DNA from: Chloroflexota bacterium | GTDB taxonomy: Bacteria > Chloroflexota > UBA6077 > FW602-bin22 > CADDYW01 | Assembly (NCBI GenBank): GCA_019690095.1 | Contig: JADGGD010000012.1 | Coordinates: forward strand, 1 to 37,971 | Length of the DNA stretch: 37,971 bases | Direction of reading: 5' to 3' | In this document: one piece after another, positions 1 through 7,872 of the stretch | Position numbering within the stretch: the first letter of the stretch is position 1 | Layout of the letters: each line of letters opens with the position of its first letter | Program-made: the position numbers and the translations under genes | Notes under the pieces: generated by a model | What the model saw: only the letters and a program-made list of their open reading frames with translations | The model's database searches: none | What the model was told of the DNA's origin: nothing

Positions 1-1160
1 GCCCGACCCCCGCCCCGACCGCCGCCGCAGCGGGTGGGACGACCCCGACCGCGGCCGCGGCGGCGACGCCCACCGCTGCGGCACGTCCGACGACGGCAGC
101 AACCGGCGAAGCGGTCTGGTACGGTGTCTCCGGGCCCTTCAGCGGGAATAACGCGGAATACGGCCGCATCTGGAAGCAGGCCATGACAATGGCCCTCGAG
201 GAGATCAACGGGAACGGCGGCGTCAAGGGACGGAAGGTCGAGCTGGACTACGAGGATACCCAGTCGGATCCAAAGCAGGCGGTGCCGGTGGCCCAGAAGT
301 TCGTCGAGGACCCGCGCATTCTGGCCGAGCTGGGAGACTTTGCCAGTCCGGCCTCAATGGCAGCCTCGCCGATCTACGAGCGGGCGAAGATGGTCCAGTT
401 TGGCTTCACCAACTCCCACCCCGATTTCACCAAGGGCGGCGAGTTCATGTTCAGCATCGTTCTCACCCAGCAGCAGGATGCCGCCTTCCTGGCACGGACG
501 GGCTTCCAGGCGCTGGGGAGAAAGCAGGCGGTCCTTTACCGGAATACCGACTGGGGAAAGGTGACCCAGCAGATCTACGTCGATACGCTCAAGTCGCTGG
601 GAGGGGAGGTCGTCGCGGTCGAGAGCTATCTCGAGACGGAGAAGGACTTCAAGCCAATTCTCAGCAAGGTGCGGGATGCCGGGCCCGAGGTGCTCGCACT
701 GATCTCCTACTACACCGACGGTGCCCTGATTATGCAGCAGGCGCGAGCTCTGGGCATCGATGCGAAGGTGATTGCCAACGGCGCCTGCTACTCGCCGCAG
801 TTCCTCAAGCTGGGTGGGGACGCAGTGAACGGCGTGGTGATGACAACGGTCTTCTTCCCAGACAACCCCCGGCCGGAGGTCCAGGATTTCGTCAAGCGCT
901 ATCGCCAGAAGTACAATGAGACGCCGGACCAGTTCGCCGCCCTCGCCTATGATGCGGTGAAGATCATTACCTGGGCCACCGAAAAGGGGGGCTTTGATCG
1001 GGTCGCGATCCAGAAAGCCATGGCGACCGGCACGAACATCCCGAGCGTTATTTACGGGCCGTTCAAGTTCGGGCCGGACCGACGCGTTGAGAACGCCAAG
1101 GCCGTCCCGATCCAGGTCAAGAATGGCCAGTTCGTTCCCTTCCCGATGGGTGGCGGCTGA
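1..1160 (+). CDS. Branched-chain amino-acid type ABC transporter substrate-binding protein (5' partial)
   Basis: Type I periplasmic-binding-protein fold of the LivK family: it captures an amino acid or similar small solute outside the membrane for the LivHM/LivGF transporter encoded downstream. The frame is open from base 3, so the signal peptide and lipobox lie outside the window. The first ~35 visible residues are an Ala/Pro/Thr-rich low-complexity linker, typical of lipoproteins in Chloroflexota. The mature domain begins near GEAVWYGVSGPFSGNN, the usual 'G..GPxSG' opening of the family, and the ATG at 183 is internal. Later blocks (ELGDFASPASMA, YRNTDWGK, DAVKIITWA) fit the family, and the C terminus YGPFKFGPDRR is the usual last strand region. 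The ligand cannot be read from sequence; branched-chain amino acids, amides or urea are possible. Confidence 0.93.
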   Translation, partial: PTPAPTAAAAGGTTPTAAAAATPTAAARPTTAATGEAVWYGVSGPFSGNNAEYGRIWKQAMTMALEEINGNGGVKGRKVELDYEDTQSDPKQAVPVAQKFVEDPRILAELGDFASPASMAASPIYERAKMVQFGFTNSHPDFTKGGEFMFSIVLTQQQDAAFLARTGFQALGRKQAVLYRNTDWGKVTQQIYVDTLKSLGGEVVAVESYLETEKDFKPILSKVRDAGPEVLALISYYTDGALIMQQARALGIDAKVIANGACYSPQFLKLGGDAVNGVVMTTVFFPDNPRPEVQDFVKRYRQKYNETPDQFAALAYDAVKIITWATEKGGFDRVAIQKAMATGTNIPSVIYGPFKFGPDRRVENAKAVPIQVKNGQFVPFPMGGG

Positions 1161-1169
1161 TCCCGCAGG

Positions 1170-1316
1170 ATGATCCGGGAGGCGCTGGCGACCGGGACCA
1201 GCATCTTTCGCATCATCGTCGGCCCATTCCGTCTCAGCGCCGAATGATGGGGAGAGAATCTCCGGAAAACCCTGATCCAGGTGAAGGATGTCGCATTCGC
1301 ACGGTATGCTGACTGA
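1170..1316 (+). pseudogene. Decayed C-terminal remnant of a second LivK-type binding protein
   Basis: Ten bases after the stop of the intact binding-protein gene the same reading frame resumes with MIREALATGTSI, then IIVGPFRL and IQVKD. Without gaps this aligns to the C terminus of the intact protein (IQKAMATGTNI, VIYGPFKF, IQVKN): about 18 of 42 columns are identical by eye. One in-frame TGA at 1245-1247 interrupts it, and it ends at TGA 1314-1316. The rest of the presumed gene is absent. The divergence suggests a former paralogous binding-protein gene that was mostly deleted rather than a recent local duplication. A translated product is unlikely. Confidence 0.7.
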
Positions 1317-1414
1317 AGTGGGGAGCCGGCAGTCGCCTGATCGCCGTTCCGGCCGGTCGCGCGCTCTGCGGCACAGAATGATCGGCCCCATCAGGACCGG
1401 CCGGGAGTGCTCTG

Positions 1415-3226
1415 GTGCTTGACGCCCTCGTCAGCGGCCTCATCAACGGCAATACCTACGCCCTGATTGCGATCGGCCTCTCGCTTATCTTCGGGGTCGC
1501 CGATCTGGTGAACTTCGCCCACGGTTCGGTGTTCGCCGTGGGCGCCATGCTCGGCTGGTGGATTCTGACCGCGCTCGGGTGGCCGCTCTGGGCCGCCCTT
1601 GCCGCAGTGATCATCCTCACCGCGGTGCTCGGCCTCGCTATCGAGCGCCTGGCCGTTCGTCCTCTCGCCGCCGCTCCGCCCATCGCGCCGCTTCTCTCGA
1701 CCGTGGCAGTCTCGCTTATCCTGGACTACTCGTCCCAGCTGATCTTCTCACCGGAAACGCGCCACTTCCCTACCCTCCTGCCGACCAGCAATTTCCGGGT
1801 CGGCGGCCTGCGCTTCGGCATCCTCGACCTGAGCATCCTCGCAGTCAGCGTTGTCAGTGTCGCTGCGCTGTGGGCCTTCCTGAGGTACACGCGCCTCGGC
1901 CTGGCCATCCGGGCCACTGCCCAGGACCGCGATGCAGCCCAGCAGATGGGGGTGAATGTTGGAACGATCCAGGGGCTGTCGTTCGCGATCGCCTCTGCCT
2001 TGGCCGGAATCGGCGGTGTGCTGGTCGGGATGTACTACGGGAACGTGAACCCGACGATCGGTTTCAACGCGGGTCTGGAGGGATTCGCTGCAGCGACGCT
2101 GGGCGGGCTCGGCAGTCTGCCGGGGGCGGTGATCGGCGGCCTCCTGCTCGGCGTGGGCGAAAGCCTGGGCGTGACCTACCTCGGGGGAAGCACCCGCCAG
2201 TTGATTGCCTTCGCCGTACTGGTCGGCGTGCTCTGGCTCCGCCCGAATGGTCTGCTGGGCTCGGCGGGCGTGGCGTTCCGCGAGCCGCTCACCGGCACCT
2301 TCTTCGGCGGTGGATCGGCAATCCGATTCGCGCGCTGGCAGATCGCCCTGCTCGTCCTGGTCCTGCTGGCCCTGCCGCTCGCGGCAAGCGACTACATCCT
2401 GCAGATCGCGGCGCTGGTGGCGGTCTTCGCGATCCTGGCCCTGTCACTGACCCTGCTGGCCGGCACAGCCGGGCAGATCTCACTCGGTCAGGCCGGTCTC
2501 TTCGCTATTGGCGCCTATGCCTCGGCGCTCCTGACCAAGGAGCACGCCTGGTCGTTCTGGCTGGCACTACCCGCGGCCGGCCTGCTTGCGGCGATCATTG
2601 GCGCGGTGATCGTGGCGCCCGCGCTGAGCCTGCGCGGTCATTACGTGGCGATCGTGACCCTCGGCATCGGGGCAATGGTCACGTCGGTCCTTCTCAATGC
2701 CGAGGGCTTGACCCATGGACCGATGGGCGTGACCAATATCCCGCCGCCGGTGCTCTTCGGTTACCCGGTCGTTGCGCCGCGCGATTTCTACCTGCTGGCG
2801 CTGGCGGTGCTCCTGGGGTGCGCCGGGCTCACCGCCGGGCTCCAGCGTTCTCACCTGGGCCGCGCCTGGCGTGCCATCCGGGAGGACGAGATCGCCGCCC
2901 AGTCGTTCGGGGTTCATCTCGCGAGTTACAAGTCGCTCGCGTTCGCTCTGGGCGCATTCATGGCCGGGTTGGGAGGCAGTCTGCTTGCCCACCTGTATAC
3001 CTTCATCAGCCCGGATATTTTCGATGTGACGATCTCGATCCTCGCGCTGACAATCGTCGTCCTGGGCGGCATGTCGAACGTGCTCGGCGCTCTTGCGGGC
3101 GCGGCCATCCTGGTCGGCGGTCCGGAGCTCTTCCGCCCCCTCCACGACGCGCGGATGCTCGGCTACGGTCTGCTGCTCCTCCTGCTTGTTCGCTTTCGCC
3201 CACAGGGGCTCCTGGGAAGCCAATGA
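1415..3226 (+). CDS. Fused LivH-LivM branched-chain amino-acid ABC permease
   Basis: Single 603-aa polypeptide carrying both membrane subunits of a Liv-type importer. Residues ~1-290 are LivH-like (N-terminal GLINGNTYALIAIGLSLIFG, then FAHG, and GLSFAIASALAGIGGVL followed by the FAAATLGGLGSLPGAVIGG loop). Residues ~300-603 are LivM-like (LAGTAGQISLGQAGLFAIGAYASALL, ALSLRGHYVAIVTLG, and a terminal LVRFRPQGLLGS). LivH and LivM are usually separate genes of about 290-330 aa, so one protein of this length with both halves complete is a fusion. The start is GTG with GGGAG about 7 nt upstream. The TGA overlaps the ATG of the LivG gene (ATGA), indicating translational coupling. Multiple hydrophobic segments place it in the cytoplasmic membrane. 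Confidence 0.93.
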   Translation: MLDALVSGLINGNTYALIAIGLSLIFGVADLVNFAHGSVFAVGAMLGWWILTALGWPLWAALAAVIILTAVLGLAIERLAVRPLAAAPPIAPLLSTVAVSLILDYSSQLIFSPETRHFPTLLPTSNFRVGGLRFGILDLSILAVSVVSVAALWAFLRYTRLGLAIRATAQDRDAAQQMGVNVGTIQGLSFAIASALAGIGGVLVGMYYGNVNPTIGFNAGLEGFAAATLGGLGSLPGAVIGGLLLGVGESLGVTYLGGSTRQLIAFAVLVGVLWLRPNGLLGSAGVAFREPLTGTFFGGGSAIRFARWQIALLVLVLLALPLAASDYILQIAALVAVFAILALSLTLLAGTAGQISLGQAGLFAIGAYASALLTKEHAWSFWLALPAAGLLAAIIGAVIVAPALSLRGHYVAIVTLGIGAMVTSVLLNAEGLTHGPMGVTNIPPPVLFGYPVVAPRDFYLLALAVLLGCAGLTAGLQRSHLGRAWRAIREDEIAAQSFGVHLASYKSLAFALGAFMAGLGGSLLAHLYTFISPDIFDVTISILALTIVVLGGMSNVLGALAGAAILVGGPELFRPLHDARMLGYGLLLLLLVRFRPQGLLGSQ

Positions 3227-4104
3227 GCACGAGCCAGACACCCGTGCTCCGGGTTCGCGACGTGGTCAAGTCCTTTGGCGGAATCCGCGCCGTCGACGGC
3301 CTCTCCTTCGAGGTTTGGCCGCGCGAGACAGTGAGCATCATCGGGCCGAACGGCTCCGGCAAGACCACAGTTTTCAACCTCATCAGCGGTCTGCTCCGTC
3401 CGGACGCGGGGGAGATCCTCTTCGACGGTCGCCGGATTGACGGCCTCTCGCCGGACCGCGTCGCCGAGCTGGGAATCGCGCGCACCTTTCAGAACGGGCG
3501 CGTCTTCGGCAATATGACCGTTCGAGAGAACGTGCTGGTCGGGATGCACCGGCATCTCCGGGCGGCGCGCCCGTTCCCCGGCCTTCGGCATCGGCCGATC
3601 GTGCACTGGGTATCCCTCCTCGCCGAGACAGCGGTCGCGCTGGCACGGCCGCGGGCGGTGCGCGAGGAAGAGGCGCGGCTCGAGCAGGAGATGCGGCAGC
3701 AGCTCGCGCGCTTTGGAGAACGCCTCCTGCCGCGTCAGGATCACCTGGCCTACTCCCTGTCCTATGCGAATCGCCGCCGGACTGAGATCGCCCGGGCGCT
3801 GGCGATGCATCCGCTCCTGCTCTTGCTGGACGAGCCAACGGCCGGGATGAACCCGACCGAGACGGCGGAGGTGCTCGACCAGCTCGCGGCTCTGCGCGCG
3901 GAGGGCTACACCATGCTGCTGATCGAGCACAAGCTGGATCTGGTTATGACCCTCTCCGATCGGGTGATCGTTCTCGACTACGGCAAGGCGATCGCTGAGG
4001 GACCGCCATCTGCGATCCAGAATGACGAGCGGGTAATCGAGGCCTATCTCGGCCGCCGCCGTGCCGCAACCGGCATTGAAGTGCCGCCATGGATCAGTCG
4101 ATAG
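3223..4104 (+). CDS. livG: Liv-type ABC transporter ATP-binding protein (LivG)
   Basis: 293-aa ATPase that powers the upstream fused permease from the cytoplasmic face. Walker A is GPNGSGKTT near residue 43, the Q-loop region is ARTFQNGRVF, Walker B is LLLLDEPTAGM, and the switch histidine lies in LLIEHKLDLV. The C terminus (GKAIAEGPPSAIQNDERVIEAYLG) is the LivG-specific tail. The ABC signature reads LSYANRRRTEIARAL instead of LSGGQ or LSYGxQ, so the usual Gly and Gln are Ala and Asn; similar variants occur in this subfamily, so I do not infer loss of activity. Start ATG overlaps the permease stop (ATGA). The frame is open far upstream, but that extension only shadows the permease gene. It overlaps the LivF gene by 16 nt. 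Confidence 0.93.
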   Translation: MSTSQTPVLRVRDVVKSFGGIRAVDGLSFEVWPRETVSIIGPNGSGKTTVFNLISGLLRPDAGEILFDGRRIDGLSPDRVAELGIARTFQNGRVFGNMTVRENVLVGMHRHLRAARPFPGLRHRPIVHWVSLLAETAVALARPRAVREEEARLEQEMRQQLARFGERLLPRQDHLAYSLSYANRRRTEIARALAMHPLLLLLDEPTAGMNPTETAEVLDQLAALRAEGYTMLLIEHKLDLVMTLSDRVIVLDYGKAIAEGPPSAIQNDERVIEAYLGRRRAATGIEVPPWISR

Positions 4105-4865
4105 TCACGCGCCCGCTCCTGGCGCTGGAGAACATTGATGCCTTCTATGGACCGGTCCAGGCGCTGGCGAACGTCTCTCTCCGGGTCGAGCCGGGCGAGA
4201 TCGTCTGTCTGCTCGGCGGCAACGCCTCCGGCAAGTCAACGACCATGAAGGTTATCCTCGGTCTGTTGCGGCCGCGGCGCGGCCGGGTGCGGATCGACGG
4301 TGAGGACGTAACCGATCAGCCCACCGCCGCGCGCATTCGCCGGGGTCTGGCTTCAGTACCGGAGGCACGCCGCATCTTCCCGGCGATGACGATCGAGGAG
4401 AACCTCCGCATGGGGGCCTACCTGCGGAATGATCAGCAGGGAATCCGCCAGGATCTCCAGCGGGTGTATGAACTCTTCCCCCGCCTCGCCGAGCGCCGCC
4501 GCCAGCTGGCCGGCACGCTGAGCGGCGGGGAACAGCAGATGCTTGCGATGGCGCGCGCGCTTATGAGTCGCCCGCGCCTGATCTGTATGGACGAGCCGAC
4601 GATGGGGCTGGCTCCGATCATCGTCGAGCGCGTCCTGGATCTGATTGTCCAGATCAACCGCCAGGGGGTGAGCGTCTTCATGGTCGAGCAGAACGCGACC
4701 CTGGCCCTCTCGATCGCCGCCCGCGGCTACGTCCTCCAGACTGGCGTCCTGATCCTCGAGGGCGATGCCCGCGCGCTCCTCGCCAATCCAGCGATCCGCG
4801 AGGCCTACCTCGGCCAGCGCGCGGCAGCGACCGGCCCAGACAGACCTTCCACCGACGCGGGCTGA
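4089..4865 (+). CDS. livF: Liv-type ABC transporter ATP-binding protein (LivF)
   Basis: 258-aa second ATPase of the Liv importer, expected to pair with the LivG product. Walker A is GGNASGKST, where GxNGAGKST is commoner in LivF; the Q-loop region is VPEARRIFPAMTIEENL, a LivF hallmark; the signature is LSGGEQQMLAMARALM and Walker B is LICMDEPTMGL. The C terminus (VLQTGVLILEGDARALLANPAIREAYLG) is typical. Start ATG lies inside the end of the LivG gene, so the two are translationally coupled. It is the last gene of the operon: 284 nt of noncoding, hairpin-rich DNA follow. Confidence 0.94.
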   Translation: MDQSIVTRPLLALENIDAFYGPVQALANVSLRVEPGEIVCLLGGNASGKSTTMKVILGLLRPRRGRVRIDGEDVTDQPTAARIRRGLASVPEARRIFPAMTIEENLRMGAYLRNDQQGIRQDLQRVYELFPRLAERRRQLAGTLSGGEQQMLAMARALMSRPRLICMDEPTMGLAPIIVERVLDLIVQINRQGVSVFMVEQNATLALSIAARGYVLQTGVLILEGDARALLANPAIREAYLGQRAAATGPDRPSTDAG

Positions 4866-5149
4866 CGGCATCCGCGCTTTGCTCATGGGTTGTTCATGAG
4901 AACGCCCTGCTGATTCACACGCCATTCATGCCCCACGTGGCATGCTCATCAGCGGTGACCGGTCTCGCCGGTCAATGACGATCGGCGCGGTCAAGGAAGA
5001 CCGCCTTTCCGTCACCATGCTGAATACCATCCCCCTCGATGTGGGCCGCCAGGGTTCCAGCCGCTCTGGCGGCCTCGTCTTCTCTGCTCAAAGAGCGGGG
5101 ATGGCATGGGGTATGCCCGGTTGAAGGCCGATGTGCTCCGAGGGGGGAG
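4866..5149. other. Noncoding region with a chain of inverted repeats
   Basis: No convincing reading frame. Five inverted repeats follow one another: CTCATG/CATGAG (about 4883-4899); GCTGAT/ATCAGC (4909-4914 and 4948-4953) enclosing CATGCC/GGCATG (4927-4932 and 4939-4944); GACCGG/CCGGTC (4957-4973); GCGGTC/GACCGC with an AAGGAA loop (4987-5004); and a 9-bp GC-rich stem (5044-5052 with 5066-5074). The last is followed by a pyrimidine run, CTCGTCTTCTCT. The region may hold the Liv operon terminator, the leader of the next gene, or both. I found no match to a T-box or other riboswitch core. Confidence 0.5.
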
Positions 5150-5431
5150 ATGTTCATCTCGATCCTTCGCGGGCGGGCCCGGAGCCCGGATGCGGCGCGC
5201 GAGATCTGCCGCCGCTTCTACCAATCGCTCGAGCTTCACCAGGAACCGGGGTGGATCACCGGCGGTTGCGCAATCAATGTCGCTGATCCGCAGGAGGTCT
5301 ACATCCACGAGCACTGGAGCAACCGGGCCGCCTGGGAGGCCTGGCGTGCCTCACTGGCCGAGCGGTTTCTCCGCGAGCAGGCGGAGCCGCTCCTCGAGAG
5401 CGAGCTTGAACTCGCTCTGTATCAGGAGTGA
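5150..5431 (+). CDS. Small ABM-like (antibiotic biosynthesis monooxygenase fold) protein
   Basis: 93-aa predicted cytosolic protein. The pattern of an opening strand (MFISILRGRA), a helix with SPDAAREICRRFY, a central strand pair around GGCAINVADPQEVYIHEHWSNRAAWEAWRAS and a final strand (ELELALYQE) resembles the dimeric ferredoxin-like ABM domain, in which HEHW-type strands and a following 'AWxAH/S' helix recur. Members include quinol monooxygenases and haem-degrading enzymes, but many have unknown roles, and no substrate can be assigned here. The ATG at 5150 sits directly after a purine-rich GAGGGGGGAG; an upstream in-frame start at 5039 would add residues that overlap the hairpin region and look noncoding. 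The domain call is moderate. Confidence 0.65.
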   Translation: MFISILRGRARSPDAAREICRRFYQSLELHQEPGWITGGCAINVADPQEVYIHEHWSNRAAWEAWRASLAERFLREQAEPLLESELELALYQE

Positions 5432-5623
5432 CAGCAGTCGACCGGCACGGTGTGGGAGACTGGTACCAACGGGCGATCTACGGTAGCTCCTCTGGTGGAT
5501 ATAGACGCCTCGCCCGTCGAGCGATCATAAGTGTGAGGCCAGATGTCGGACCACTAGCGCGGCGCCCATCGTCCGGTGCTGACCGCCGGGACGGGCCGCG
5601 CCCTGGCCGGCGCGGGAGCAGGG

Positions 5624-5950
5624 ATGAAGGACGTGACACCGATTGTGATTCGCGGCGAGCTCCACTGCTACAACTGCGGTTACGCTGCCGCACGCGTCGA
5701 GGGCGATCGCGACGCGCGCGGCGTGAAGATTCGGGTGCTATCTCCCCTGGCCGGTCCTGGACCGCGCCTCCGCCCCGGGGCCGCGCCACGCTGTGGGCGG
5801 TGCGGCGGGCGGCTGTACCTGGACGAGATCGATGTCGTTCGTCCGGACTCCGGGCTGGTCGCTCCGCTCGATGAGCTTCGCGCCCTGCTGGCGAGCCGAC
5901 GACGCGATGGCGGAAACTCCCCTCCCTCTCAGTCCGGTAGCCCCGCCTGA
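5624..5950 (+). CDS. Small zinc-ribbon-like hypothetical protein
   Basis: 108-aa protein with two CxxC pairs, CYNCG near residue 21 and CGRCGG near residue 62, spaced as in a zinc ribbon that binds one Zn(II). The linker holds basic and Gly/Pro-rich sequence and the C terminus is a short helix (LDELRALLASRRR) followed by a polar tail. No enzymatic motif is visible; a nucleic-acid or protein adaptor role is only a family-level guess. Start ATG 5624 has GGGAG nearby; the frame is open back to 5576 but those residues are Gly/Ala filler. It converges on the pseudouridine-synthase gene across an 80-nt gap. Confidence 0.6.
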   Translation: MKDVTPIVIRGELHCYNCGYAAARVEGDRDARGVKIRVLSPLAGPGPRLRPGAAPRCGRCGGRLYLDEIDVVRPDSGLVAPLDELRALLASRRRDGGNSPPSQSGSPA

Positions 5951-6030
5951 ACCCGGCCAGGCCCAGCCGCTCGGCATCATCCCGGCGTGCCGCAGGCCTG
6001 CCGTGTGAGAGACACGATCCACCAGCACTC

Positions 6031-6848
6031 CTAAAGCTCGGCGAGTTCCTCAGCCGCACGGTGTGCCCGTTCCAGGACAGCTGGCCGCTGAGAGAGGGGG
6101 AGACCGCCGTGTAGCGGTTCCCAGAAGTCCTCACCTGGTGCCGCCTCGATTGTGATGCGCTCGCCATTTCTCCACTCCGCATCGAACGCCAGGCGCCAGG
6201 AGTGGAGGCACGTCCGCGTGGCGGGCGGCGCATCCCGGACGGGAAAAGGGGATCACCCTCAACCGGATACCCGATCCAGGCAAAGTGGACGCGGATCTGG
6301 TGCCGCCGCCCGGTGATCGGCCGGACGACCACGAGGGTATGCTCGGCGCTCTCCCACACGCGCGCAAAGAGGGTCAGCGACGGGTAGATCCGCCGGCCCG
6401 CGAGGATCTCCGCGGAGGCGACCGACCAGCGCTGGTGGGCTGCATCGAAGGCGATGCTGGCCCGCGGCGCGGCCACCCGCACCCGTCCTTTGCGGCCGGC
6501 GGTCAGCGGCAGGTCAATGGCTCCCCGCGCAGGAAGCCCACCGGACCGGACAATCGCGAGGTACGTGCGCCCCAGCAGGCGCCGGGCAAGCTGACGGCTC
6601 AAGCTCGCGTGCGCCCGCGGCTCCTTCGCGAAAAGCACCAGACCCGAGGTAATGCGGTCGATCCGGTGGACCGGCCGCAGGATCTCGCCCCCACCGCGGG
6701 CGAGTGCCAGGAGGTTGATGCCGCCGCGCTCGCCGATGACTGGGATGCCGGCGGGCTTGTTCAGGGCCAGTACCGCCTCGTCCTCAAAGACAAGCCAGGA
6801 GGCGCGGAGGGTCGCCCAGGAGCGCTCCGGACCGGATGAGGTGGGCAT
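6031..6848 (-). CDS. RluA-family pseudouridine synthase, interrupted by an apparent 1-nt frameshift
   Basis: Converts specific uridines of rRNA or tRNA to pseudouridine. The catalytic motif HRIDRITSG, with Asp ~64, matches the RluA HRLDxxTSG signature; KPAG, RTYLAIV and the late GRRHQIRVHFAWIGYPVEGDPLF block are also diagnostic. Just after GDPLF the frame is lost. The usual C-terminal block is encoded in another frame: HSWRLAFDAEWRNGE, then APGEDFW, ending ERAHRAAEELAEL at the stop 6031-6033. One missing base within the G/A-run stretch about 6236-6252 reconciles both halves. This is either a real mutation or a homopolymer sequencing error. Start ATG 6848 was chosen because AGAGG lies 6 nt upstream. 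Without the repair the frame runs on in low-quality sequence past 5500. Confidence 0.85.
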
Positions 6849-7017
6849 CGTCATCCTCTTTGATCCAGGCCACCGCATGCCCGGCCGGGACCATCACGGC
6901 GCGAATGCCTCCCCGACCGCCGCAGGAAACTGGCCGCCGGGAGCCCCACCGGGCACCGGTCTTCTGCCGGTCGGCAGGCCGCATCCCGCAGGCCTGGACA
7001 CGCAATGGCAGAAAAAG

Positions 7018-7671
7018 TCACGCGACCCGCTCGAGAAGCTGCTCCAGGGGCAGATCGGCCAGCGACGAGACGAGAAGATCGGCGTGGTCGAGAGGGAGGC
7101 GGGCAGTTACGACATTGGGAACCGCAACGCAGAAGATGCCCGCCCGCCTGGCGGCGAGAACCCCGTTCGGCGAGTCTTCCAGGGCGATCGCCTCGCCGCT
7201 GGTGATCTGGAGCGTGGTAAGGGCGGCCTGGTAGAGCGCCGGATCCGGCTTGACGCGCGGAACGTCCTCAGCACAGCAGAGGCAGTCAAACGGCTCGAGC
7301 AGACCGAGGCGCGCGAGGTGGCCGGCGACCCAGCTCCGGGGAGAGCTTGACGCAATCCCCAGCTTCAGACCGAGACGCCGGGCGTCGGCGATGTACTCCC
7401 GCACCCCGGGCAGGGCGTCCTGGCTCGCGATCAACTCAGTGAAGCGCTGCCTCCGCCACTCCCGGATCGCCGCCCGATCCAGCGGACGGCCGAGCTGCTC
7501 CTCCAGATCGGCATAGGGATCAAAGGTATCCAGAGTGCCGATCCCGGCCGCCCAGCGCTCGAAGCTCAGCGTACAGCCCAGCGCCGTGTAGACCTCCTGC
7601 CAGCTCTGGAGGTCCGGTCCTTCAGTATCGAGAATCAGGCCGTCGAAATCGAAAACGAGTGCGCGAATCAT
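7018..7671 (-). CDS. HAD-superfamily hydrolase (beta-phosphoglucomutase-like)
   Basis: 217-aa cytosolic phosphatase or phosphomutase of HAD subfamily IA. Motif I is FDFDGLILDTE (nucleophile Asp8, acid/base Asp10), motif II is the Ser of GIASSSP, motif III is the Lys of RVKPDP, and motif IV is ALEDSPNG. The helical cap lies at about residues 15-85. This architecture covers beta-phosphoglucomutase, phosphoglycolate phosphatase and sugar-phosphate phosphatases; the EDSPNG block is common in the sugar-phosphate branch, but the substrate cannot be fixed. Start ATG has GGAGA upstream. It is divergently transcribed from the Gfo/Idh/MocA gene. Confidence 0.9.
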   Translation of the reverse strand: MIRALVFDFDGLILDTEGPDLQSWQEVYTALGCTLSFERWAAGIGTLDTFDPYADLEEQLGRPLDRAAIREWRRQRFTELIASQDALPGVREYIADARRLGLKLGIASSSPRSWVAGHLARLGLLEPFDCLCCAEDVPRVKPDPALYQAALTTLQITSGEAIALEDSPNGVLAARRAGIFCVAVPNVVTARLPLDHADLLVSSLADLPLEQLLERVA

Positions 7672-7766
7672 CCAGCATCTCCCGGCGCGTCTGTCGGCGC
7701 AGCCCCGACTGATGGATGCCCCGGTCAGGCCGCGCTCGCGATCGGCAGACTGTGCCCCGCACTCCC

Positions 7767-7772
7767 ATTGTA
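7767..7772 (-). promoter_or_regulatory. Possible -10 box for the HAD hydrolase gene
   Basis: TACAAT on the minus strand, about 95 nt before the start codon. No convincing -35 element lies 16-18 nt further up, so support is limited to the hexamer and its position in a divergent intergenic region. Confidence 0.3.
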
Positions 7773-7821
7773 CCGGGACTGATGAGCCGGCGGGACGGTC
7801 AGGATACGCGGCCGATCAGCC

Positions 7822-7850
7822 GTGACCTTCCCCGAGCGGTGCGCTAGAAT
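7822..7850 (+). promoter_or_regulatory. Predicted promoter of the Gfo/Idh/MocA gene
   Basis: GTGACC (7822-7827) and TAGAAT (7845-7850) are separated by 17 nt and match 4/6 and 5/6 of the vegetative consensus. Transcription would start near 7857, just before the AGGAGGG ribosome-binding site at 7861-7867. Confidence 0.45.
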
Positions 7851-7872
7851 GGCTCCAACGAGGAGGGTAGCG

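Noticed and set aside
354-1391. 345-codon minus-strand open frame opposite the binding-protein gene
   Set aside because: It shadows a clearly coding plus-strand gene and shows no recognisable domain.
1558-3222. Very long open frame extending the LivG gene upstream to give about 848 residues
   Set aside because: The first two thirds are Arg/Pro/Gly-rich filler lying entirely within the LivHM permease gene in another frame; LivG homology begins only at 3223.
4980-5149. T-box leader suggested by AGGGTTCC within a stem
   Set aside because: The conserved T-box sequence (AGGGTGGNACCGCG) is not matched and the downstream gene is not an aminoacyl-tRNA synthetase or amino-acid gene.
5478-6030. C-terminal extension of the pseudouridine synthase frame to 466 residues
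   Set aside because: After the frameshift the residues are Arg/Ser/Gly-rich and cross the zinc-ribbon gene; the conserved C terminus is found in another frame ending at 6031.
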